From contig KL197721.1 in assembly GCA_000697665.1 (NCBI GenBank), forward strand, positions 938,777 through 1,002,776: a DNA stretch of 64,000 nucleotides, read 5' to 3'. Source of the stretch: Jaapia argillacea MUCL 33604. Taxonomy: Eukaryota; Basidiomycota; Agaricomycetes; Jaapiales; Jaapiaceae. The position numbers were made by a program, and so were the translations under genes. The notes under the pieces were generated by a model. That model was not told the DNA's origin and did not search any database. It was given only the letters and a program-made list of their open reading frames with translations. Positions 33,416 through 44,970 of this stretch are shown piece after piece; position 1 is the first letter of the stretch, and each line of letters begins with the position of its first letter.

Positions 33416-34302
33416 TCATGCATTTGTCTGACCCGTCAACACCTCATAAATACCCTCTTCTTCGCTGAACGAACGCCTGCTCAATCTCTCGCTCCAAAAC
33501 CTCATGATAGGTTCCCACTCCTGTCGATTCCTTGGCATCATCTCCCCATCGCCAGGCATCGGAACCTCCGTAACCGACCTGAAACCCTTATTAAGAGCCG
33601 CCAAGCCTCCCGCTGATGAGGCGCGACGAAAGAACAAGACAGGGGTCGGGCATAGGTGAGTGATGGGGAGTGTCGGATACGATATGAGAGGGCCACAAAT
33701 TGTCACAACCGAGGCAAGCGGACCCAAAGGATCCGCAACAGTTGGTGCCGTGTTCCGGCATTTCGTCCACCATCGCAATGCAGACTCTGCGCAAACCGTT
33801 CCTCCTTGCCCAAAACCAAACAAATGTATCCTTCCATGCGGCCAGAAGCATTCTTTGATCAAAGCTTCGATAATCTTAACGAGGAGATCGAGCGCGGGTG
33901 TAGGATTTGGATTGGTGACTAGCTCGCCGAGATGGTCAAAGGATGGATACCATTGATAAGCAGGCGGGTCGTCGAGGAGAGGGATTTGGGATGGGGCTCG
34001 GATAGAAAGTGTGGCTGTTTGAGGTAGCTTCAGTGAACGACCGAGACTACTAAACGGTGCATGTGTATCTCCTAAATAAAACCTGGACTTAGCACCGCTC
34101 GCCAACCTTATCGATCGAGTGAAGATTTACCAAGACCATGAAGGAGGATCAACAGGTTTTCATCTGTCCCATCGTCGCTGGGATGGTATGAAAAAGGGAC
34201 GGGGATAAAGGAGCGTCGAGGAGCTGGTTTGACCCGGGGGTTCGATCTGGACAATGTCCCCGGCGATTCGATGTGGATTTCGATCTCGTCTGGCGAGGTC
34301 AT
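33416..34302 (-). CDS. Phospholipase/carboxylesterase-fold protein lacking the catalytic triad
   Basis: Two exons, 34302-34131 and 34071-33416, flank a 59-nt intron and give 275 residues. The fold is that of acyl-protein thioesterases (PF02230): LLILLHGLGDTHAPFSSLG at the N-terminus, TLSIRAP, WYPSFD, then HLFGFGQGG, which is the nucleophile elbow. In active members the elbow is GFSQGG; here the catalytic Ser is Gly. The expected Asp position reads CPTPVLFFRRASSAGG and the expected His region reads PMPGDGEMM, so Asp and His are also not visible. The protein is therefore probably a pseudoenzyme or uses other chemistry. The rest of the fold looks intact, without stops or frameshifts, which argues for selection. 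The start ATG 34302 follows family length. Confidence 0.82.
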
Positions 34303-34572
34303 GGTTGGGTGCAAGGTTAGGGTTTACCATTTTCGGCCAGGTGGCAACTTGCAAACCTGAGTAGGGCAAGGGCGGAGGGAGCCACCAGGAGAGTCAGAGC
34401 TCACGAAAGGAGGGAAACCGATCACCCGCTTCGCTCTGGCAGAGCACAAATGGATATTTACCTTTACCAACAAAAGTTGGAATGAATTTCACCACCAGAA
34501 AGGGGTCGAAGACTCACCATATGCAATATGTGCATGAATTACACGCTGGAACAGTCGCTCTCAAGTGCCACT

Positions 34573-35911
34573 CTATTTTGGTAGCATTTCAGGCGCTGTT
34601 TCCTCATCCAAGGCTTCCTTCGCTGAAGGTTATGATGTTAGAACGTTCAGTTGGCACCCAATGAATTATACCATACCTTTCTTCCCTCGCTTCGGGTTCT
34701 CCTTCCGCTTCATCTCGTCTGGAGGTCCACCGAAATCGAGGATACTAAATTCATGGCCTTGCTTTGCGAGGAAATCGTCAAGTTTACGCTTTGCTAATGA
34801 CGCGGACTCGGCTCGAGAGGATGCTAGAGTACGATGAAAACACTTAGTAAGAAACTAGAATACGTTCTGAGGACAACAGACCATGAGACTGAGCGGGACC
34901 ATATATCGCTTCCATTCCTCGTCGAACGCTGTCAATACTTCTATTAAACGAGAGGGAACTGTTGAGTACATGTTCGTATCGACTGTCATAGAAACCCAAG
35001 GGGAAAAAGGGAACCCCATGAAAAGATTGCTCAACTAACTTTTCGTCCACTAGCCCACTCACTCCTACGACATCCAAAACGGTCTCCCACCCAATGGGCT
35101 TGACACGATTCTGCATACTCTTCTCGGCCAGAGGGAAGTGTGCGGATAATGCTGAAAGCAGTTGAGATAGGTGAGAGGAACTTGAGAGGATGAGACCATT
35201 CAGGGCAGATGGAGGCAATGTTGTATCTTCGTCCTCAGAGTCCTGGTCATTGACAACCGAATCGATGTCCATAGGTATTCCGTCCGTCCCTTGCTGAAGG
35301 GTACGATCATCCTCAGGAGTGGCGGGGGTTGGACCTGGGTCTCCGTTTCCTTGCCGTTGAACCTTCAACTCCTGCAACGCAAGTAACTTCACTTCGTCCT
35401 CCAAACCCCATTCCGGGATATGTACATCGCCGGCGAGGAGAGGCCACCGAGTCCACGTATCCCTGTCCCTGTCCTTACTCCGACTCGAGGAAGTGGTCAA
35501 GGACGAGTCTTCTCTACGGTTGACTTCATCTGTTCGCTTCCGCTTCTTGGATGTAGATGTGGTCCGGATGGAAGTAGCCGATCGGGAATCGACTTGAAGG
35601 TCGGGTTCGAACGCCGTAGACGAGCCAGCGGCATGCACATCACCAGACCCATGACTTCTATCCATCTCGTCGCCATCCATAGGGTCGTCGGACAGGGAAA
35701 CATCGGATTCATGACCATGAGAGGCTCGCCTTTGTGTCGTCAACTGAGACGCAAGATCAAGAGTGCTGCTAGTCCTGAGGGCCCGAAGTAGAGATGCATA
35801 TTCCGTCAGTTCATTGTGTAGACCAGAGGGTACGGATTTTCGCCATGTCGCCGGCATTGTTCTCCAAGTTCCAACGTGGTCCGTGCGCACGGGAAATGCG
35901 GGGAAGGGCAT
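34573..35911 (-). CDS. Nuclear-type protein with basic, Ser-rich and acidic tracts; weak Rrn9-like resemblance
   Basis: Three exons, 35911-34882, 34823-34677 and 34622-34573, give 408 residues. The N-terminus MPFPAFPVRTDHVGTWRTMP is followed by a helical Leu-rich stretch. Then comes a Ser/Asp/Arg-rich section with a likely nuclear signal (TSKKRKRTDEVNRRED). A motif TWTRWPLLAGDVHIPEWGLE sits near residue 155. Helices around LNGLILSSSSHLSQLLSAL and a basic tail (KRKENPKRGKK) follow. The WPL...PEW...E motif reminded me of the RRN9 family of RNA polymerase I initiation factors, but I cannot confirm this. The exon 1 donor could be GTCTGT (34881, used here) or GTATTC a few codons later; both give the same downstream frame. 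Confidence 0.72.
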
Positions 35912-37910
35912 GGGAAAGCTGACTCAGCAGCTGTACAGTTCTGGCAAGCCTCTTGATGTCAGGCTTCGGGCGAGTTTAACTCTCCAGACACTTCCATATC
36001 CTTGACAAGTTCGTATGCATATCTCTCCTCTTGTATTCGTCGTGACTGACCATTGCATCTGCCCACAGTATGAGAGAGAAGTGGAAGAAAAAGCGATCCC
36101 GTAGGCTCAGACGAAAGCGCAGAAAGATGAGAGCTCGTTCCAGTGTGTATTCTCTCTCAGTTCCTCCATTGCTGTGCGGGAATTAATTGCCTACGTGCTC
36201 CTGCAGAGTAATCGCCCCGCCAGCTACCGTGCGTACTGTACAGCGATGCGACGTCAAGCCAACTCGAGACTCGCGTGCCAAGTTTCATCCATGTTGGTGT
36301 TATGACCAGGCCAAGAAATCGCGTCAAGCTATGCAGTATTGCTTCGGGTTATGGACCTTTTCGTCTCATCATCATCGACAAGTCAAAAAAAGACGAGGAG
36401 TTTCGTTCTCTCCGATAACTACTGTGTTCGTTAAAGATATTGGAGTGGCTGTTGGGATTGAAACCTTGGAGTGTGTATTTTGTTGTATCACTGAAAATGC
36501 TATGATTTGTGCTATCCTGATCTCGATTGCTTTCGTTGGAGTAACGGCGGAGAAGTAGCAACTGCTCTAGCTCGAGCTCGAACTTCCCTAAGCGTTGAGG
36601 TATTCCAAGTTGACGTGCGGCGGCAGCTTAAAATATCTATGATTCTCGGTGCCGTGCTCGAACGCCAATAATAAGCATATGCTCAAGTTCCTCCTGTCAG
36701 GGGTATGCATCGTCAACCATAAACTCCTTGATCTCCAAAGACCTCTCCCCGAATCCACTTCCGTGCCGCTGGCACGACGTGTACGACCAATGTCGTCGTT
36801 TGGAGACAGTGTTCGAGAACTTCAACTTCGAATTCCTACCTTGATTGCAGCAAGACTACTGGGACGTATGATCCTTGAAGCCCAAACGAACGCCGATTGT
36901 GACCTCTTTTCGTCAAAGTTTCGAAGACATTGCTCAATCATGTTTAGGTCACGTCCTTCGCTGCCGTGAGTGTCCCCTCCGGTCTGGTACGGTTCACTTG
37001 ATCCTTTCTCATGAGTCCTGTAGTCAGGTTGACTAATTGAACCGTAGTCCTGCCAGTGAATCCTCACTGCAGAACACCCTTCCATGCAACCTCTTACCGA
37101 ACGCGAACCGACTCCAATGATACCCCTCTGATAAAACCCCACAAAATCATGCCATAGCTAAATCCGAGCGCTGTCTTCATATCCCCCCTTCAATCGAAAC
37201 CCCCCTCCTTATATTTGCTCAACGCAAGGCCTTCATCCGAGATGACACTCGATGTGTCCTAATCGGTCAAAACGACTGCCACAACATTCTAGAGCCATCG
37301 TGAAACTCGAGCGTTATGGGTAAGTATTTCCGCTGTAAGCGTGGTGGACGGGAGTTCCCCTCTTCTCGGGTCGTCATGGTGCGTTTAGTCAGATCAACGC
37401 AAAACAACTTGAAGAACTCAAAGCCAGCAGCATCCATCGCCTTGAGAACACCATGACCTTGGGCGTATCCGGGTCGCATCGCGATATGTTTGACGGGCTA
37501 ATGCTGTGGCTCGAGGCAGTGGCCCGAATCTCCCCTTACACCTTAGGTGCATTGAAATCGATACCGTTGTCGTCTGTTATGTATTGTCCAAAGAAACAAC
37601 CCATCGATACAAGGCCAACTCGATATTCCTTCAGGTCAAAATCATCGAGGGACCAGAGTTTGCAGGACTGACGGCTCACTATCCGCAATTTCCCCCCTGT
37701 ATGTGCATGAGAGCTCCGGTCACGGTATAAGTAATGTCAAGGTTGGAGGAGATCTGGAGCTGACGCCAACTTGGCCAACGATGGATCGCTTTCCGATACA
37801 TTTATATATTTGGCTTTCTGGTCTCTGTGTTGTCACTCCATTGTGGGGATCAATTTCTTCCAAATAATATAACTTCTGATACGCAGTTCCTCAACGGGAG
37901 CACGCCATGT

Positions 37911-37976
37911 ATCTACCTACCTACCTACCTACCTACCTACCTACCTACCTACCTGCCTATCTAACCTACCTACGAT
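37911..37976 (+). repeat. CTAC tetranucleotide microsatellite
   Basis: About twelve tandem CTAC units, the last few with substitutions (one CTGC, one CTAT, one TAAC), in a 66-bp run on the plus strand. It lies in the gene-poor block just left of the minisatellite. Confidence 0.95.
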
Positions 37977-38299
37977 TGTTCTACTCTAAGTACTATTTGT
38001 ACGGTAGTCGTCACATGAGAGCCGAACAGAGATGGGGTATAGTTGACACATGAGGATCGATTTGATGAGTTCGGATGATACTATGGTGGAACGAGGTACA
38101 CAATGCGAGAATAATGGCAACGGACACTGAATTCAATAGATTGACGTTAAGAATGGCCGAAGTAGCACTGAAAATAGGGACATACCAGAGAATACTCCAC
38201 GAACTGAGAATATATACGAGAAGGTTGGGGGATGGCGGAAGCGAACTCAGCTTCACTTGAGAGGATCGACGGATGCTCACGACAACACCCATGTGATCA

Positions 38300-39060
38300 G
38301 GATTCAAGTTGGCAAAGAGGAAGGTGGGTATTCGGCTGATGGCTAAGGATGGTTGTTCGAGTCAAGTGACCAGCGATGCGATGCTGGGCTCAACGACACC
38401 TGATAGGACATGGCTAAGACCGTCAGGTGAGGGCAGTTGGGGTGATGGGAGAAGGGTGGGTATTCAGGCCGATAGCCAAAGTATAGTTGGTTGTAGTCGG
38501 GTGGCCAGCGAGTCGATGCTGGGCTCAATGACACCCGATAGAAAACAGCCAAGGCCTTCAGGGTGAGGGTCGTCGGAGTGAGGGAGAGGAAGTTATGTCG
38601 TCGGACCGATAGCCAGAGGATATATATTTGTATTCAGGTGGCCAGCAAGTCGGTGCTGGGCTCGTCGACACCCGATAGAAAATGGTTAAAGCCTTCGGGT
38701 GAGGGTGGTCGGAGGGAGAGGCGACGGTGGGTAGTCGGGTTAATAGCTAGATAATTCTTCGTAGACAGGTGGCCAGCAAGTCGGTACTGGGCTCAACGAC
38801 ACCCGACAGAAAACGGTCAAAGCTGTCAGATGACGGCGGTTGGAGTGAGAGGAACGTGGGGATTCGGGCGGTGTTTCGTACACAGGTGGACACAGGTGGC
38901 CAGCAAGTCGATGCTGGGCTCAACGACACCCGATGGAGAACGGTCGGCGGCGGTTGGGGTGAGAGGAATGTGCGTATTCTGACAGTTTTTCATAGACAGG
39001 TGGCCAGCAAGTCGGTGCTGGGCTCAACGACACCTGATAGGTAGACTGAGGGCGGCTCGG
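38300..39060 (+). repeat. Imperfect minisatellite, about 130-bp unit, six copies
   Basis: The core GGCCAGCAAGTCGGTGCTGG and the following CTCAACGACACC-type block recur six times, with the CAGC of the core at 38371, 38506, 38643, 38774, 38901 and 39005, so spacings are 135, 137, 131, 127 and 104 bp. Between cores each copy has a variable G-rich stretch (TCAGGTGAGGGCAG-like) and GTGGGTATTCGG-like block. Short open frames run through the array but differ between copies in frame and stops, so it is not coding. The last spacing is shorter because part of the G-rich block is deleted. Confidence 0.9.
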
Positions 39061-39919
39061 ATGATGGCAGAACGAGATGGAACGGGACGACGGCGACGAG
39101 CATGTGTTACTACGTCGATCCAACATCTGGCAGTATTGTCAGCCGCAGCCTGGAACCAACCAGGAAGTCGACTCACTGTTTTCAATCGACACTTTGCATG
39201 AAGACGGTGCATCGGTCGAAAGTGGGGGAAGGGTTGTGTCGAAGGTATAGATGACGGAGCGGCCAGCCGCTGTCTATTAGTGACATGTTAGTTCGAGAGA
39301 ATCTCAAGACAAGCAAAGGTGGCTGACCATAAACCCTATGAACATCGCGGATAGTCGTTGTCCATTGCTGGACTCGAGTGGTCGAGGGTCATCACCGACA
39401 AACATCAGTGACCCACATCTTCAAACCTATCACAGGCTTTCGCCTCTTCGCGGGAGGGCGGGGGATCGATGGAGAGGTCGACCATGGCTGGGGGGAGGAG
39501 GGAACGAACGGATGTCGAACTTGACGGTTTGTCGACTCTTTTATGAGCTGCTGGAGATTGAAAGTCCGATGGTCAGCCAATAAACACATGCGATAGATCT
39601 GCATGTGAATTGGACAATGTCGTCGTCGTCGTCATCGGAAGAGCAGAGCCAGTGAAGGAAGCATGCAAGGATCGTCGCTCCCTTTTGGGGAGTCGAATTT
39701 CCTGAAATGGAAACATCAAAATCCTTTGGAGGTGTCGCTCACCGACCACCTTCTTGCAGCCTATTTACCACACCACATCCCTCAGGGTTATGCTGAGATG
39801 ATATTCAATATTGATCATGGTAAAGGATAGCCTGGTCTGTCAGACTATGATTTCCCCCCATCGGATGGTCGAAGTCGCTATGCCAAAATCATCTTAACAA
39901 ACAGACGACTTGAGTCTGT

Positions 39920-41950
39920 TCATAACATCCCAACCTCTCGTAAGATCCGTTCCCGCTCCATTCGTGCAGTCGCGTCCGCATCACTCTCATCCGCAAGCTC
40001 CATAACAGTATCGACCCAAGCTAACGCCCAAGCCCCATTCCCAGTCTTCGTACCACCCAAAACCGCACGCTTTTCTGAAGAGTCGGGGATGGGTTCCCAT
40101 CGACTCCTCGTTGGCTGAGTGTCTGCTCGGTCTGTAAAATAGAAAACTAAATGAATTGGGAGAGACAATCAACTTGAACTGAGAACTTACAGAGAACGAT
40201 ACCCGTATGAGGCTCGTAAACACCCAAAGGCAAAGTAACTCTCTCACCCCCCACCTTCCTCCTCTTCCCAAACCTAACCTCTCCCTCCCTCTTCGGACTC
40301 GCCCCTTCCTCTTCCTCCTCCTCCTCCATCCTCATCCCCCTCTCTTTCTCCCTCTCCAATTCTCTTTCCCTCTCTTTCCCCCTCTGCCTCTCCCCAATCC
40401 CTCCAACCTCCTTCCTAACCTCCTTCCTCAATTTCGCCCACTCCGCACTAACCTCAGCAGCCCTCTGCGCAGCAACAAACATAAAATTCTCCTCCGTAAC
40501 CCCGTCCCTACTCAACATACTCTTCTTAACAGCGTTCAACGGTCCTTCACTGAACGGTCCCCAACCACTACCTCCAAAAATAGTAGTGGGTCCACCAGCG
40601 CGATACATTGTGGAACCTCCGGCTCCGGAACCCGAACGATCACCTTTGAGACGGTCAGAGGAGAGTGCATTGGCATCTTTGGAGTCGGCGGTAGCAGCGG
40701 TTGCTGTTGGGTCTGCTAGGTCACCTACTAGATCACCAGGTTTGAGACCTTTGGCTAGAATCTCTTCGCGGACTTTATCTTCGTAATAATCATCTTCTAC
40801 CCATTTACCATCTAATCACTCAAACCAAAAGCCCAAATGTCAGGACTCACGAACATCCACCAGACATAGATAGAGGGATGAAGGAAGGAGTACACACCAA
40901 TAAGCATCTTCGCTCCATGAAGTTTGTATGCGCTGCGTGCAGTGACCAGAGTAACACTTCGCGTTCGTAGATGTCCACCTAGGTTACCCCTTTCGATGAG
41001 GTAATCTTTCTCTGGTTGTGTAGCGTTGAGTTTGAGTGTGAGGGGGTTGCGACGGAAATAGTAGAGAGAGTCGCGAAAGCCCGATGTTCGAGCTGCTTCA
41101 ATTGCGAGCAGGTATTGACGTTCTGGGTGACGGTTTGGGAGGGCGAATGATTGGGCTTTGAATCTGCGACCTATCAGAATCCAGTTGACGGTTAGGGTGG
41201 TGAAGGGTCTACGAGAGAAGGATGAGGCATACCTCCAAGGAGATTACCATTCCTGTCGATCTTGGTATCACCTTTGGGATCGTCCTCCGTAACATATTCA
41301 TCTCCATCAATGATATACACCTTCCCACCAATCTTCCTGAAGGGTTTCCCGCCGCCCAAAGGTGCCACCTTATCTGCTGCCTCGTCACCCTCCACTCCTA
41401 CCATTCCTTCCTCACCTCCACCTTCCAATACACCACCTTCACCTTCAACAGGTGTTTGTCCTTCTTCTCCTCCCCTTCCAGGTAACCGAATGGTGAGGCC
41501 TCTACCTCTCCCACGTCCTCTTCCACCTCTCGAACCACGGGGTCTCCCAGGTCCCCTCGCTCGAGGGGTAGATGAACCAACTCCGCTGCCCCTTGGCCGC
41601 CCTCGTCCCCTTCCCCTCCCTCTCGGAGTAGGAGTAGGTAAATCTACACTACCACCACCAACATCCTCTCCGTTATCACTTTCCACCCCTCCTTCCTCCC
41701 CACCACTACTCCCTTCTTGCTCCTCTCTTTGACCTTCCGTCCCCTCATCATCATCGTTGTCGTTAACTTCTAATTCTTCGTCTGGGGTTCTGGCATCTGC
41801 GGCGGAAGGAACTGGTGAATCTGGTGGTAGTTCGTCTTCGGGGATCGTTTCTGGTTCAGAGGGTGGTCTGGCGCGGGATGAGGACGCGACGGCTGAACCC
41901 TTTCCGCGTCCACGACGTGGTTTGATGGTTAGCTTCAGGCCTGAACTCAT
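39920..41950 (-). CDS. RSC7: Chromatin-remodelling complex subunit Rsc7/Swp82 (NPL6) family
   Basis: Four exons, 41950-41233, 41170-40898, 40811-40191 and 40131-39920, give 607 residues. The N-terminal 200 residues are disordered, acidic and contain AT-hook-like Arg-Gly-Arg-Pro clusters (RGRGRGRPRG, RGPGRPRGSRGGRGR), fitting DNA or nucleosome contact. The conserved CRC-subunit domain follows: GGKVYIIDGDEYVTEDDPKG, then LLGGRRFKAQSFALPNR, RTSGFRDSLYYFRRNP, EKDYLIERGNLGGHLRTRS and AYKLHGAKMLIDGKWVEDDY. These are Rsc7/Swp82 hallmarks in SWI/SNF and RSC remodellers. A charged coiled-coil-like stretch (GERQRGKERERELEREKERG) and an EEEEEEE run lie in exon 3. The C-terminus ends ERILREVGML. No lesions are seen. 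Confidence 0.93.
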
Positions 41951-42105
41951 GATAACAGTTTGGGATTCAGCTCTGTAGTTTTAATGAAGCAGTCCAAGTT
42001 AACGTCGAGGCTAAGGAAGGGGGGACGCGTGACACCTGCGTGACATCCCCCCTCCTCCTCCGCATCTCGTCAGAATCAAACGCCGAGTCTTTCGTACGGC
42101 CTCTA

Positions 42106-43112
42106 ATGTTCTCCAAATCCATTTTGGATGTTGCGAAAGGGACTTCAACTCTGAGGGGAAGTCTCAGAGTAGCCAGTAACCGAAAATTACTATCTACTTT
42201 ACCAACCCGGCCGTGTTCATCCTACATTCCAACTCTTTCGACCCTGTCCAGCCGATTTCGTTCGAGCCGCACCAACACGCTCCCCTCTCCTCCACGTCTA
42301 TCATCAACACCTCGCCTCATCTTCACCCACAGAACACTCACAACCCGAACATATCCCCCCGAACCAACGTCATTCTCAGACCCAACCCGTCCCGACCTAT
42401 TCTACCACCTCCTCCCACCCCCAAATCCAGTCTCTCCTGCTCTCCCAGTCTTCGCTCTGACTTTCCTCGCGGAATACCATCCAGTGGCGGACTCGAGTAC
42501 GATTGTTGGTTGGTTGCCTGCTGCGGCACAGGCAGGGGAACAGGAAGCCGGGTTGAATGATTTCGTTGAGAATCGTATGTATATATCACTTATCTATGTT
42601 TCCATTTCTCTCACCATATGGTCTTGATGTTGTGTTAAAATATAGCCAGGTTTCGCGATGTACTGCAGGAGGCTATTCGGGATGGTCTCAAGGAAGGAGT
42701 GGACGAGATTCAGATAAATGGGGCAAAACAGACGCAGGAAGGCTGGATGCATATTCATGGTACGTTCTCTCCCGTATAGAAGCCCTCCCCTCGACTTACT
42801 GTGACTCCCTTTAGACGCTCGGAATGTACCTGCTCTCGGTCGAATAGGTGACCCCGACGACATTCTTGGCTCCGTTCGTGTCGAAGACGGCATCGTGAGT
42901 TACATTCCTCTAACGCCTTTCTCCGGACGAACGAACTATCTGTTCTTGATTCGTCTCTGACATTTTCCCAGATCTTGCCAGAAACGTACCAACCCATGCC
43001 CTCGTACCGTCTCTGCACAGCAGATGGGGTGACGCAACTCACAGAAGGACTAGCCAACAAGCTGAAGGCCGTGTTGGAAGAGCGCGTCGCTACTGAACGA
43101 GCGAGGCTTTAG
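42106..43112 (+). CDS. Conserved fungal protein with mitochondrial-type N-terminus
   Basis: Four exons, 42106-42574, 42646-42759, 42815-42894 and 42972-43112, give 267 residues. The first 70 residues are Ser/Arg/Leu-rich and lack acidic residues after residue 10 (KLLSTLPTRPCSS, LSSRFRSSRTN), as in a mitochondrial targeting peptide. Downstream conserved-looking blocks are VFALTFLAEYHPVADSSTIV, GWLPAA, ENPRFRDVLQEAI, DARNVPALGRIGDPDDILG, SVRVEDGIILPETYQPMPSY and RLCTADGVTQLTEGL. I recognise this as a recurrent fungal hypothetical-protein pattern but cannot give a function. The start is the first true ATG in frame; the frame is open further upstream without an ATG. It is read divergently from RSC7 with a 155-bp gap between start codons. 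Confidence 0.8.
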
Positions 43113-43566
43113 GCGCAAGCCATTCTCGCTGTAGGGTCTGGGAAGGCTGGAAAGTGAGTACCGACTCATGACGTTCTCCTTTCGGTGACTATGCTCCTTT
43201 CTTTTTAATCGAAATATGGATTCTTACTTCGGGTTTGCCTTAGAGCTTGTCTGCACACCTACACATACATGAATATGCGTTCAAATTTACAGTACCGTTC
43301 TATTCGGTGGACTAAGTATCCCGTTGCTAGGAGTTATGCGATATCAATGTCATGATGATTCTAGCGAGGGCCATTCGCAAATCGGTACCCGTACACACTT
43401 CCCATCAGAGGTGGGCAATGAAGACAAAGATCAAGACCCATCAGGCACCTCTGCAACCCTTCAGAACGCAATCAATGGCATGTATGATGTCGTGCTGATG
43501 CCGTGAAACCTCGGGCACCACATCAGGCGCGCAGTGCAGGAGGGTCGCGGAGGCCGACTTGACGGG
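43113..43566. other. Convergent intergenic region
   Basis: 454 bp between two convergent stop codons. Nothing beyond expected 3' UTRs is seen. Confidence 0.55.
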
Positions 43567-44970
43567 TCAGTCTATGAACCAATACCGCGACGCCTTCCGA
43601 GGAGCGCCCTTCACCACCTTCACCAAAGACTTGATTTCCATCATGCCTTCCTCCCAAACAAATGACCCTTCTAGCACGTCAACGCCAGCTAAACCCACTC
43701 TTCCCTTTCTAGACCGCAGCATCTCCACCATGTCTTGGGGAATTTCAAACCCCCAAACAAGGATAGAAATACGGTTCAACTGAGGGAGGCTACTACCCAG
43801 AATCTTGAAACATTCAGTGGGGGAGTCACCTCCGAGGATGAGATGTTTGAGTGACGACATTCGATGCAAGACCCCAGGAATGTTCAGGTCTAGATTTGCG
43901 CTAGTCGTCAAACAACATCTCTCGATACCCTCCAGAGAATGCTGGGAGTTCCCAAGGGCTTGGATAACGATTGACGGTGTATATTGTGACACGGATCCAT
44001 AACGAGTGTCCAATTCAAGGGTATGAAGTGATGGGCCTATGGTGGTGGAATTGAGGATGAACGCAACTGCGGACACGGTGTTCCCACCGCTTAATGGCTC
44101 GATGGTAAGACTCAGATGTCTCAACGAGAGGGAGGCCAGTGAGCGGGGTCGGTCCGTAGAAGGAAGGAGTGCGTTGCGGAAGGGACTGAAAGCGATGGAG
44201 ACTTTAGTGAGGTTTGGGAGGTTCATCATCTCGACCATCTGCTGGAGGTCGTTTCCTTGTGGACGCGAATCCAACTCGACACAACGTAGATTGGTGAAGT
44301 GGGATAAATCCAGCATGGGAGTGTGTAACCGAATCGTATGGAGGCGAGGTGCATGTCCTTGAAATAGCTTCAGAGGGTTTCTAGAACGACCTTTGTAAAA
44401 GAGGGCGGTGGATTCGAAGACTTCCAAGAGAGGTGCTTCGGAGTTGGTCAGACGATGGATGGTGATATCGTCACATTCCGGTCCACATCGTGAGCAAGTG
44501 ATGGTGAGGTGTCGGAATCGATGACTATGTGGAAGGATGTTGTTCAGGAATGGCTTGGAAGCAGTGAACTTGGTTTTGATGACCACGTCCAATGGGTACG
44601 ATTGTGATCGCATCAAATAAGTTTGACTCTTTTCGATTTGGATTTGGGCGCTCTGGAGAGGGTTTGGGAAGATAACCGACCAGAGGGCGAGGGTAGTGAG
44701 AGCGGTACGACGAAAATGGGTGTTCACGTGGGATAGGATGATTGGGAGGTTTGTGAGGGGATCGTGGTCCATGTAGGTGAGGTGTGGGATTTCGCTGGCG
44801 AGTAGGAAGATGTGGGAGAGGATCTCGATGGGTAAACGAAAAATTGGTGGGGAGTTGGGAGGTTCGAGATCAAGAGGCGGTGGTGAACCAGCATCTTGGT
44901 GGATAGAGTCGGCGTCTCTGAGCTGTGAAACATCCACGCAAGTCGAAACAGGTGGGAGATGGGATTTCAA
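43567..44970 (-). CDS. F-box-like protein, second copy in the window
   Basis: At least 467 residues in one open frame. The F-box-like motif is IFRLPIEILSHIFLLAS, then SHVNTHFRRTALTTLALWSV, closely parallel to the gene at 29188-30816. Degenerate leucine-rich repeats follow (APRLHTIRLHTPMLDLSHF, LRHLSLTIEPLSGG, MSSLKHLILGGDS, LPQLNRISILVWG). The two proteins share LGGD after a MSSL[RK] motif and a similar C-terminal helix, so they belong to one family. The N-terminus is unresolved: the frame is open upstream of 44970 to about 45067 without an ATG, and the position taken as the start is a TTG codon, so an upstream exon with the true ATG is likely. Presumed role: Skp1-binding substrate adaptor. 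Confidence 0.75.
   Translation of the reverse strand: MKSHLPPVSTCVDVSQLRDADSIHQDAGSPPPLDLEPPNSPPIFRLPIEILSHIFLLASEIPHLTYMDHDPLTNLPIILSHVNTHFRRTALTTLALWSVIFPNPLQSAQIQIEKSQTYLMRSQSYPLDVVIKTKFTASKPFLNNILPHSHRFRHLTITCSRCGPECDDITIHRLTNSEAPLLEVFESTALFYKGRSRNPLKLFQGHAPRLHTIRLHTPMLDLSHFTNLRCVELDSRPQGNDLQQMVEMMNLPNLTKVSIAFSPFRNALLPSTDRPRSLASLSLRHLSLTIEPLSGGNTVSAVAFILNSTTIGPSLHTLELDTRYGSVSQYTPSIVIQALGNSQHSLEGIERCCLTTSANLDLNIPGVLHRMSSLKHLILGGDSPTECFKILGSSLPQLNRISILVWGFEIPQDMVEMLRSRKGRVGLAGVDVLEGSFVWEEGMMEIKSLVKVVKGAPRKASRYWFID

Larger units (their letters stand above)
35912..39919. other. Gene-poor block, 4 kb
   Basis: No gene could be supported between the starts and ends of the flanking genes. Open frames (for example 36187-36558, 123 codons) lack family motifs and have Cys/Phe-rich random composition. 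The block contains a CTAC microsatellite (37911-37976) and a six-copy minisatellite (38300-39060), listed separately. Confidence 0.55.

Noticed and set aside
36187-36558. 123-codon ORF in the gene-poor block
   Set aside because: Cys-rich random composition, no motif, no neighbouring exon in phase.
41262-41732. 156-codon Pro/Ser-rich ORF on the plus strand
   Set aside because: Antisense shadow of the Arg/Gly-rich AT-hook region of RSC7.
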